Shown here: positions 13,401 to 25,400 of the stretch, piece by piece
Position numbering within the stretch: position 1 is the stretch's first letter
Layout: every line of letters begins with the position of its first letter
DNA from: Trichobilharzia regenti
Lineage: Eukaryota; Platyhelminthes; Trematoda; Strigeidida; Schistosomatidae
Assembly: GCA_944472135.2 (NCBI GenBank)
Contig: OX235262.1
Location: 59,616,440-59,680,439, forward strand
Direction: 5' to 3'
Length of the DNA stretch: 64,000 nt
Notes under the pieces: generated by a model
The model's input: the letters and a program-made list of their open reading frames with translations, nothing else
The model's database searches: none
Told to the model about the DNA's origin: nothing
Position numbers and translations under genes: made by a program

Positions 13401-16400
13401 TAATACCTACCTATTAACTATCCAGTAACCTTAAAATATTACACATATTTACCTCTGAAATACATATTTTAAACACTGTCAATATTGATCAAATTAGCAT
13501 ACCTTTAGCCAGCGCTAAAATAAGAGAATTATAAGTGATATTGGTTAACGCGATCTCCTTCTCTTTTAGACGACGCCATAGTGAATAGACTTTATTGACT
13601 GCAGGTCCACCAAAATGTGTTGGTAACATATCTGGAGTTAATGCTTTTTGAAGGGCTAAACTGAAAGTAGAAAAAGAAACAAAACAAAATAAGAAAGAAA
13701 TATTATCAGAATTTGGACAATACAATGAAGAATTCCACAAGCACACATCCCGCTGAAGTGCTCCTCAAAAAAGTAGAAGGACAAATGTTAACGTTTAGCG
13801 TTTACAATCGGATTGATGTACAAACTGATCTATCTTGGAGAGTTGGGAAACCATGATTTCAAATCTACATTAGCTTTGGAATACGAAAAGATCAAGTGAC
13901 GCATGTGCCTAGGTTCGTCACTGGAGGTCATGAGAACGCAGCTCCTGATGCCCCCTCCACGGTCTTATGATGGATCAGAATTCAAGTCAAAGGCTCGGGT
14001 GGTGACCCCATCAAGACAACCACCTGCTTCGGTCTGGGCATTCGAGCAGTATCTCAGCACTCACACTGACCCAGTGTGTTTAAAGGTTATCTGTCTAGAT
14101 CACAAAGAACCCAAGTACTCGGAGTAGATTTTTAAGATACCAAGATCTGTAAGCCAAATAGTTATTGCGTGAGGACTGAAGTGGTTAGAGGGGAATGCGA
14201 ACCAGGGAGTCACTGGGTGTAAGCCAAGTGATCAAGCCACAATGAGCAACATCTCCAAATTTTTTGATTCACATAGTCTACGCGTCACATTCAAATTTTG
14301 CCAAATTAAACTATTAGTGCTATGAAACGACGAAACTGATTTCACAAAATCCTCACAAGTTGAACACATAAGAAATTATCAGTCTTAATAGAGAAATTTA
14401 AAAAGGTTGGACAGATCAATATCAAATAGTGAAATATCACACATAATATGAAAGATAAAAACGAAATAGTACTAAAAGATTGAGAATCGAGAAATAACCC
14501 TTTATTGATGGGTATTAGTGTAACGACAGAAGACAAGGGCCAGGAAACAGGCCGCTTATTGAGAAAATCAACAGATATCTATAGATTTTTATGTACATTA
14601 TTATTCGTTATTATTAGAAAAGAAACAGCGTCTTCTGATTGGTCGTTTTCTCGCTGAGAGTTAATCTGTCATCCCTTTGTGGCTGTTTCTTTGAAGGTCA
14701 GACCATACGTATATTTGCGAATCGTATACGCCCACACAAAGTCTGCTGTGATTAGTTGTTGAATTAGTCTTTGTTCTTGTTCTTTTCTCATGACCCCGAT
14801 TTGGGACGTGAACATTGACGTAAATTGCTGTCCACCAATGTTGGCTAGCAGACAGCTCTCACTATATTAGTGTATGTGTTATAAAACCTTCTGTATAATT
14901 TTGAACATCAAAAGAACTTCAAAGGTTTATGATCATGTGTAGACGATTATTACTCTGGTGGAAGTTAACTCTTTTTTCGAGTAACTGTAGACGAAAAACA
15001 ATTAGTAATTCATGATTGCAAAGTCCAGAATGTAACCGCTCGAGGCATATCACACAAAGTCTATTTAGACGTCAAGCATAAAAAAGATCTCACCACTGAC
15101 TATAGATCAACACACAGTAAGTTAGAATGTACAACTTTCTTCGATTAACCTTTTTCAAACCCTTTTCCTTCAAACTGAACGATAAAACCACTGACCTGTT
15201 AGTCGATCGTGAGAAAATTCCTACTGATGTCACACTCTTAACGTCTTCGGCTCCAAAATTCCACCACAGTGTAAGTGTTTTTAGTCTAATCCTAATTCCC
15301 TCTACTCTCTCTCTCTCTTTGTCTCTCTTCAACCATCTAAATCGACAATTCAAAGTGCACCACGATGGCGAGTCACCTAGAATGGTGACCACATGGCAAA
15401 CTCGACTGATAGAGCTCAGTCTGCACCAAACAAAATACTACAAACTGTTCCATCAAAAGTATCCAATACAGTCATAAAGGACATCATTCGCGACCCGAAG
15501 GATGTTCCAATGTATTTACTCTTAGTCATCTAAATTCTGAAGACATTAACCAACCCTTCAATCCACTATCCTCCTGTCGTACAACTTGAACCAATGTACT
15601 GGTTGTGCAGACTTCTACGTTGATAAGTCAGTTGGTAAACATAATTAACACAGACATAAAGGGGTGGGAACAAGTTACGCGTTATGATGTTTCAATAAGT
15701 TGTTGTGGTAATGAAAACTTCACTGTTAAACAATCCAGGTGAACAAATCATCAGTTGAGTACTAGAAATAGTCATAATATTAAGAATTTTCATACTCATC
15801 AAAAGACACATATCAAATGATGTTAACAGTTTATTGTAATCAGTTCAACAGTAGGGGTCATACATTTTGTTATACAATTTGCCCAACACTGTCATCGACG
15901 ATTCGAAAGACAGTCGGAGCAATACACACCTTGTTTCAGCAAAATAATTATATTCTAATAGTTGCAAACCAGTAGGAAAAACACTTCGAAATGAAAACAG
16001 AGAGCGTTAAAAAAAGTCGAATCATAAACCAGTAGAGGTTGCAGACCTTTATCAACAACTGTCTTCGCTGGCTCTATACTGGAGATCAGATGGTCGGGCC
16101 GGAAAAAACCACCAACAAGAAACTATGGCTGGAAACAAACAAAACAAGAACCAATCGCCAACCAACAAATATCCAGGAGAAAGTGGAGATGGATTGGACA
16201 CTCACTGAGGAGGCCGCTGAGTGACATCGCGCGCGCTTCAGGCCATTGCTCGAGTGGAAACCGGCCGAAAGGGAAGCGGCGAGTGGGATGTCAGTGCAAG
16301 GGTGACATGGAGGAGATCATGTGAAGAGGACCTAAAGTAGTATGGACTAACATGGATGCAGGTGAAAAGTACGGCAGAAGACAGAAGTAAGTGGAGACGT

Positions 16401-19400
16401 GCAGTCGAAGCCCTATGTTCCACTAGAAATCCAAGGGAACAATAATAATAATAAACCAGTAGAACAATGTTTTTATGCCTACATACATCACTGAATAGAT
16501 GATTAACTATTAAACCGAACAAAAACTAGATGAATCCATTAGGAAAAAAGAAAAAACATGATAGGATAGTTCAGCCAAAACACACATACACATAAAGTGA
16601 AGTGAAGCAACTAGTGTAATGGTATATGAGAATTTAAAGTGGAAGTGTGGTGAGAGCTGTCTGCTAGCCAACATTGGTAGACAGCAATTTACGTCAATGT
16701 TTACGGCCCACATCTTGGTCATCAGAAAAAAACAAGAACTCAACAACCAATAACAGCAGACTTTGCGTGGGCGTATACGATTCACAAATATACGTATGGT
16801 CTGACCTTCAAAGAAACAGCCACAAAGGGATGACGGATTAACTCTCAGCGAGAAAACGACCAATCAGAAGACGCTGTTTCTTTTCTAATAATAACGAATA
16901 ATAATGTACATAAAAATCTATAGATATCTGTCGATTTTCTCAATAAGCGGCCTGTTTCCTGGCCCTTGTCTTCTGTCGTTGCAGAAGGATATAGAGCTTC
17001 GAACTGTTTTATATTCAACATTTCCAAACTGTAGCGATAAATACACTTATCCTAATTTCCTTAGGAAGTGTGTATAATGAATATTGCGTTGTTGAAACTA
17101 AGTCCCCGGGAACAAATCCTTCATGTTTTCAGGCTATAATCAACCACAGAATTATTGTGTGAGGATTGATGATACTACCCAATAGTCGCAAAGACTGAAG
17201 TAGGTGGAGCGGGACTCGAACCTAAGACACACTGACTAAATGCTGAGTGATCAAGCCAATGAGCTATATGAATGCTGGTTATCAGTGCACCACATTTACA
17301 AAAAAGACACCGTTTATAAAACATAAGAAAGAAGCAATATATTGATGAAAACTCATATTTTGACGGTATCATTTGCAGAAATTGCACTAAAAACCCTTGA
17401 TAAATTTCGATAAAGCAGGGGAAAAAACATTTGCAGTATAAAAAGACGTCGATGTTCCTTTTTTTTCCATCTTCTTCTCCCCCCCCTAGTTTACCACTTT
17501 GTGAGAGGCACATAAATTGGTGATGACTAGAAATTGAAAATAAAATTTTAGATACCTCGCAGACTGCAGCTGATGAGAAAGCTGAGAAAGAAAATGATGT
17601 CATTTTACGCTACAAATTTGATCTTTCTTGCCTTATCGGAACTATTTATATTTCCAAAAGGCAGAAAATAAATTGAGACCAACCACCAATCCAATTGTTA
17701 TGCAACAAATACGCTAAAATTGATTTTACAATAGCCCTATTTGTGTTTCAAAAGTTAAACAAGAGATCAACGGTAAAATAACAAAACTTACTTTTTACGT
17801 TGTAATAATGATAAAGAAGAATTGCCAGGATGATTTACAACAATAGGCGGAATAAAATGCTTATACTTCCGATACCAGGTTGAAATATCTTCAGCACACG
17901 AACTAAAAGATAGAATTGAATAATAGGTGAACAAATGAAAAGTAATCACATTTACCATCCGAACAACAATAAAATTATTCAAATTTACAATTTACACAAT
18001 TCGCGGTAAGATTTCACCACAGTTTCCTCTGGAAGCCAAAATTATTCAAATCACAATATGTCACTTGCTTAATATGATAAACAGCAATAAGGGGAAAGCG
18101 GTGGCAAAGATAAACTACCATGGTCAAAACCACAGTGACGTGACCTTGAATAACCAATCAGAATTCAGATTTTAAAAATTCACATATAATCGTTGAAGAA
18201 GCCATTAAAACACATTGCAAACATGATATTATACCACATAGTTGTCCCTTATGTGTTGTAAGAATGTCGCCCAATCAAATCAATACAAATATGATCTTAT
18301 AGAGAAATCATACCACGCACAATAGATGCATTCATCCAGGTGACTGTAGGTCATGGTACTTTGAGATCTATTAATACCTCTGGCACTGTTTAACCTACTC
18401 CTAACCCTAACCATAATCTTATCCTTAACCCTACACTCTAAGCCTTAATCTAAAAAGTCATAACCCTAATTAAAAGCATAAATTTACAGGAAAAGTAAAT
18501 AACTGGAATACTGTGTCTGCCTTCTCCAAGTCGAAAAAGGCAAACATGATTTGATTTGGAATGACTTTTCATAGCATTCCCTATATCTGATTGGTCTTTC
18601 AAGGTCAACTTTTTGAAGATCTTGGCTTTGGCTGTGATACTTTGTCTGTCTGTTTTCGACATAGAACTTTGCACGATGTGCAGCGGTTCAAGTCACCACA
18701 CTCCCTCCTTGTAGCACACAAACCACAAGAAGAAAGTGGAACAAATGCAATATAGAGACATTAGACAGGGAGATGAGACAAAAGGAATAGTAATAACGAA
18801 GAACAATATAGTTTTGTTGGAAATTATAAGTCACAAGGAGTGGATACATCTGAGCCAGCCATTGAGAACGATCACGTTGGGCCATATCACCGACAGTCTT
18901 CGGCCTTCATTGGTTTCTACCCTCCCGAGGACCCCAACGAGGAAGTCTACACCTTCCTATGTGGCTTAAACTAATTGTAACACTTTAACTTCGTCAAAGC
19001 AATTATAAGTGTATGATGCTACATATTACTGAGTGGTCGACATGAGTAGTTGGGTGGTACCCATAAAAACCGGCAGTAAGAATTGTGAATTCAATTTAAC
19101 GTATAACCAGTTCATCCAGGTGGCTAGTCAGATATCACGGGGGGGGGGGGGGGTCCAAATGATTCGGTTTTTTGTGCTGAGTAAAACCTTGCACACCACT
19201 GATGAGTTCAGCCTCAAACTAGTGGGACAACCTTCCAATGTGTAGATCGCTTCGATGATTTTGCTGCCAAGCACTGTTGGTTGATGTCAGGTATATCCAA
19301 CTATATTCAATCTGATGGTCAACGAAATTGGTCTCGTAACCTGAAAGTCCCGCATTCTATCTCTGGTGGTAACCATGGTTCCCATACTAAGACAAGATAG

Positions 19401-22400
19401 CCGTCCAAAGTGTTTCCGAGTTCATGACGAAATCTACATTGAAACTAATCCACAAGATATATATATATATATATTGACTATAAACTAACCGAAATAAACG
19501 TGAATAAGTTGCTTGCGTTGCAGGGATGCGTAAATCAGTCATCTTTTTGTATACGCGAAATGCATTTTCACTATCACCAACTTTAGCTAAACCATCCAAT
19601 AACATGTGAAAATGGAATCTTGATGGTTGAACACGATCAGTTTCCAACATCTGATTGAAAAATACCTTTAAAAAAAGAAAAAAGAGAAAAGAAGACAATC
19701 CATATGATAAAGAGTACTATATAGCAGAGCCAATTTTCCAATATCTTTTACAATAATACTATAACGAATCAATTATATCTCTGGATGTAAAATGACACAT
19801 ACAAAATCGTTTCTATGAGAATTGCATGTCATCAATAATTTATGCACATTCAAGTTACTTGAATTCCACGTGAAACACTGCTGATGATGGTGATGATTAT
19901 GACAATTCCTATCGTATGGGATGAAACAAGTGTTACACAATCCAATCTATCGCCTTATTGATCTAGCAATGTTAGCGCCCACATAGGGTTAGGTTAGAAA
20001 ACAGTTATAGATTGTCAAGACAAAAAGTAAATGGTATTAATCTGTGAAGTTCTTGACAGTTGGTTTGAACCAGCCACATGGAGAGGTGTAAATTACCCAT
20101 TCAGGGTCATGGAGACGCTAAGAACCACTGGCTGGAGACTATTAATGGTTCAGAATCTCTGTTAACAGCACTTCTTGTAATCTCCTAGATTCAATATGTC
20201 CTCATTTTTTTCCTTGGTCCACAGCCACGCTCAACCTTCCGAACATCCAACACCTCCCTGAATGGGATATAGACACACGTCCTCCATCCCTAACTGAGGT
20301 TACTAAAGCTGTCACCAATCTGAAACTAGGCAAAGCAGCGGGACCTGATGGAATGACTCCAGAGGTATTTAAGTACGGTGGAGACAGCTTACTGTCCGGA
20401 TTAACTGAGGTACTAGGCAGCGTCTGGGAATCAGAAGAAGTCCCATCGGGTTGGTGTAAGTCACTGATTATCCCCATACACAAGAAGGGAGACAAGTCTT
20501 CCTGTGATAATCACAGAGGGATTAGCTTGACAGTGGTTAGGACTCTCGCCGACCATGCACATGGTCCCGGGTTCGAGCCCTCGCCGACGCACACCTGATA
20601 TCTATGGTCGGCCTGCGAATTTTGGGCTACCGATATCCACGCTGAAAATTCCATACTTGTACCAAAAATACGGTGTGGAATCAAGCTGTAATCAAAAATA
20701 AATAAAATAAAAATAAAAATAAATAAAAAATAAAATATAGTATCTAAAGTCTTAGGCTCAATAATCATGAGTAGACTAAGTGGTGCTCGGGAGGCACAAA
20801 CACGAGAGAGCCAGGCAGGCTTTAGACCAGGAAGAGGGTGTATTGATCATATCTTCACCCTCCGACAGATTCTAGAACATAGGAATTCCTACCGGCGTCC
20901 AACAGTCATTATATTTCTTGACCTAAAGGCAGCATTCGACTCTGTCGATCGGGAAGTTCTCTGGAGATGCTTGGCTGTAAAGGGAATTCCAAGAAAATAT
21001 ATTGCACTGATTAAGGCACTCTACTCGTACTCATACAGCCAGGTGAGGGCTTACGGCGAGCTGTCATCTGAACTGATGACGACCAGTGGTGTCCGTCAAG
21101 GATGCCCATTATCCCCTTTTCTATTCAACTTCATCATAGATGTGTTAATGGACTTAACCCTAGGTGACTTCAGCGACTCAGGGATTGACTTGCTACCAGG
21201 GAATAATCTCGTTGACTTGGAATATGCAGACGATATAGTCCTTCTAGGCGAAGACGCTGACGAAATGCAGAGTCTTCTAAACACCTTGAACAGCAATCTA
21301 CGAATGTTTGGCATGCGATTCGCTCCCGCCAAATGCAAGATGATGTTACAGGACTGGACTACATCGACGCCTAGTTTAAAAATAGGAAGTGAAGTGGTAG
21401 AGCACGTTGACCGCTTCACTTATTTGGGAAGTACCATCAGCCCCAACGGGCTGATCTCTGACGAAATCTCAGCACGAATACAAGGGGCTCGTTTCGCATT
21501 TGTTAGTTTACGCCGACTCTGGCGTAGACGAGATGTTCGACTATCGACCAAAGGGCGGGTGTACTGCTCATCAGTCCGCTCCGTCCTCCTTTATGGTTGT
21601 GAGACCTGGCCACTGAGAGTGGAAGACATGAAAAGACTAGCTGTCTTTGATCATAGGTGCCTGCGTTCTATTTCCCGTCTAAAGTGGCATAATAAGGTGA
21701 GCAACATTGAAGTTAGGCGTAGAGTTCTAGGTAAACAGGGGAAATCAATCGACGAAGTCGTGAAGCTACAAAGACTGAGATGGTTAGGACATGTGTTACG
21801 TATGACAAGCCATCGCCTCCCTCGACGAGCTATGTTAGCGGATATAGGATCAGGCTGGAAAAAAGCTAGCGGCGGTCAAACAAAAACTTGGCATCAGTCA
21901 ATGAAATCCACAACAGTTGGTCTAAGCCACGTAGAAAGGTGTAGACTTCCAGGCTGGGGTCCTCGGGACGGTAAAAATCTATGGTTGGAAACAATTGGTG
22001 ACATGGCTCAAAACCGTTCTCAGTGGCTCAGATGCATCCACTCCCTGTGACTTATGATCTTCAATGAAACTGTTTTGTATTTCTTTATTACTCCTTTGTC
22101 TCACACCTCTGCTCACTGTTTCGATTATGCTTTTCTTGTACTTTCTTCTCTTGCTTCGCGTGCGACACGGAATGTGGCGACTTGAACTTCCGCACATTTG
22201 TGCAAAGTTCTATGTCGAAAACAGACAGACAAAGTCTTTATACCAGACAAGAATACAAACAAACAAATAAACCGAGTATTTAATACAACACCAATAGGGA
22301 AGATTTGTAGCTCAGGTGGATGATTTCGAATTAGTCGTCTTCTCTGAGCTGGTTAGTTTAGTTGCCGAGCGTTCGTCGTCCTTCTGGACAACATCCCCTT

Positions 22401-25400
22401 TCAGCTCAAGTTTTAGCACAAAGTGAACTGATTTAAATTTTTTCCATGTGTGGAAGAATTGTGTCTCCCGGTAACCATCTTTACATATGTATTGATCATT
22501 TTCTATTGACTTGAATTTTAAACTTTCTGGTCACATGATCTACTTTTTATTAGTTGGTAGATTCGGTCTGTGTTAACGTGTTTGTTAATCGCATATTGTT
22601 GTTTGAGTACCAGGCTTCTAGGAATTCCCTGGCACTTTTGGTGTGTCCTCTGTCTGAAATTTCGACATCATCCCAATCAAACTGATGTCCATAATTATCT
22701 ATATGCATTAATATGAAAGAATGTATATCGTGTCTTTCCACAGATGATTTGTGCTGCTGGATTCTGATTCGAAGGGGATGCCCACTCTGGCCGATGTAAT
22801 GTCTGTTATAGTTCATACAATTTATTTTGTAAATGGTATTAATTTTATCCCCTTTTTCTGTTGGATCTTTCGGTTTGCATAATATTGAATTAAGCTATTT
22901 GACTGGCTTGTGTGCTATATCTGTATCAAACGGTTTCAGTATTCTAGCTGTTATTTCAGATATATTTTCGCTTATATATGTTAGGATGAATTTTCTTGTG
23001 ATCTTTAATGATGGTTCCTTGTTGGTGTTGTGATTCGATTTTAAACATTTTTGATGAAATTATGCGGATATCCATTCTTTTTGAAGACCATTTGTAAGTG
23101 TTTCTCTTCCATTCTTTTCAACGCTGCAGTACTACAGTGCGTTTGAACTGTTTTAAACAATGTCTGCACACATTTTTGAATCAGAATCCAGGAGCACAAA
23201 TCATCTGTGGATAGACACGATATACATTACTTTACTTTACTTCGACTATCTCCTACGGGAGGATGAGCCGGCTTCATGAACGTCTCGAATCATCGCTGCC
23301 CAGGCGCGGCGATCTGATGCCAGGTTTTTCGACAGGGATATCCAATTCTTGTTCCACAGACGGAGTCCGTAGACGGTTTGTAGCCCCAGGCACTCCATAT
23401 CAGCCTTGACTGTACCAAGCCATGTCTTCAGCTGTCCATCCCTGCGACATCGCCAAGATGGTAATGGCGAGGGATTTAGAACTGATTTGACCAGATCGTC
23501 ATCTGGTCGGCGCAGAACATGGCCAAACCACCAATGGCGACGTTGTTGGACCAGTACTGGAATTGGGTTGATGTTGTAGAGAGTTCATGAAGTTTTATGG
23601 GAATTTGGTAGAATACTGAAACCGTTTGATACAGATATAGCACACAAGCCAGTCAAATAGCTTAATTCAATATTATGCAAACCGAAAGATCCAACAGAAA
23701 AAGGGGATAAAATTAATACCATTTACAAAATAAATTGTATGAACTATAACAGACATTACATCGGCCAGAGTGGGCATCCCCTTCGAATCAGAATCCAGCA
23801 GCACAAATCATCTGTGGAAAGACACGATATACATTCTTTCATATTAATGCATATAGATAATTATGGACATCAGTTTGATTGGGATGATGTCGAAATTTCA
23901 GACAGAGGACACACCAAAAGTGCCAGGGAATTCCTAGAAGCCTGGTACTCAAACAACAATATGCGATTAACAAACACGTTAACACAGACCGAATCTACCA
24001 ACTAATAAAAAGTAGATCATGTGACCAGAAAGTTTAAAATTCAAGTCAATAGAAAATGATCAATACATATGTAAAGATGGTTACCGGGAGACACAATTCT
24101 TCCACACATGGAAAAAATTTAAATCAGTTCACTTTGTGCTAAAACTTGAGCTGAAAGGGGATGTTGTCCAGAAGGACGACGAACGCTCGGCAACTAAACT
24201 AACCAGCTCAGAGAACACTACTAATTGCACAACAACACCAAGATAATATGGTGCTTTGTAAACCCAACACTACTTATCACTATTATCGAAACAATCTAAC
24301 AAGACGCTAACCTAAAGGCAAAATCAGGAGAACTGAGAAACTGTGTGTGGGAATCGTTAGATTTAGACTTTGCTAAATGTTACCAGAGTGAAAATAAATG
24401 ATTATCTACACAAAATGTTAACAGTTCACAACAATACAGCGATACTCGACGGGAACAAAACTAATGAGAATGTAACGTAGGTGTATTTGCATGCTGTAAA
24501 AACGTTAGTGACTTATTGATTTAGACTTCGAACCCGACTCCACCTAATAAGGTTCGGATAGCCAGCTAGCTTCATTAGTCCTTACACAATAGTTGTGCCT
24601 CATGGCTAACCATATGAAAAGGCATCTCCCTTTATTAAGTAATGCTTCCTATTTTTTTTAAATGAAGTCCAAACACTTAGCAGAGAATATCAGCTATCTT
24701 CAAGAATACATAATTCAAGTAAAAGGCAAAATTGTAAACTCACGGATAACGCTGAATTCGTATCACCCGTTTTACAGAAACGTATAATCTGTGCAGAATA
24801 ATATTCAGGAGGATGACGACGATTCACTTTGCTCAAACGCAAACGATCAGCAGGATCTTCTTCAGGGTCTGTAGTTAGTAATTCATCTATGACAGATTTA
24901 TGCTCAGATTTATCAATCGATCGTGAGACAAGTGACTCATGACACGCTTGCTCCTGACTCAAAGCTTCTACAAGACAGAGAGAGAAAGAAAAAACAGAGT
25001 AACGATTGAACTTAGTCTTGCAAACTGTTAACTGCTAAGAAGCAAAAATATGTGGTATAAAAATATTATGAAGATAAAATCAGATGCGAGGTGATGTAAT
25101 AATAGTAACTATGAGTCATTTGACATAGTGAAGTATTCTATTCAATATATATGAGCATAAAGGTTTACATAATAACACAACTTGGCAGTCTGTTGGTTAT
25201 AAACTTGCTTAAAACATTAGTAATCAAGCAAATAGTTTCCCCTGTGATATTTATACTCTCTGTTGGGTAGAATACGGGAACATAGAAGTCTTTCTAATGG
25301 GTTACAAGTCATATCATTTGCATGAAGGCTTATAATACCATCCAGGTGATAAGCTTGAAGTACACGGGATGGGAATCAAGCGTAAGACTCACTACCCAAA

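Larger units (their letters stand above)
20205..22250 (+). mobile_element. RTE-like non-LTR retrotransposon, best-preserved copy, split by a SINE (family I)
   Basis: The reading frame is open at about 20218-20530 (LGKAAGPDGM, GDKSSCDNHRGISLT) and again, in the same frame, from about 20740 to 22050. RT motifs are LDLKAAFDSVD, VRQGCPLSP and YADDIVLL; the C-terminal region has CETW and RLRWLGHVLRM, typical of RTE-type elements. The endonuclease end is lost by 5' truncation. The 3' UTR ends in TGTGCAAAGTTCTATGTCGA and a GACA run. This is the youngest-looking family I copy in the window. Confidence 0.88.

Noticed and set aside
15090..15477. Overlapping 100- and 116-codon ORFs on opposite strands
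   Set aside because: No domain, biased CT-rich content and no splice or start support.
14519..16983. A complete LTR retrotransposon between the two LTR copies at 14.5 and 16.6 kb
   Set aside because: The copies are in opposite orientation, each with its own 4-bp duplication, and no gag or pol lies between them.
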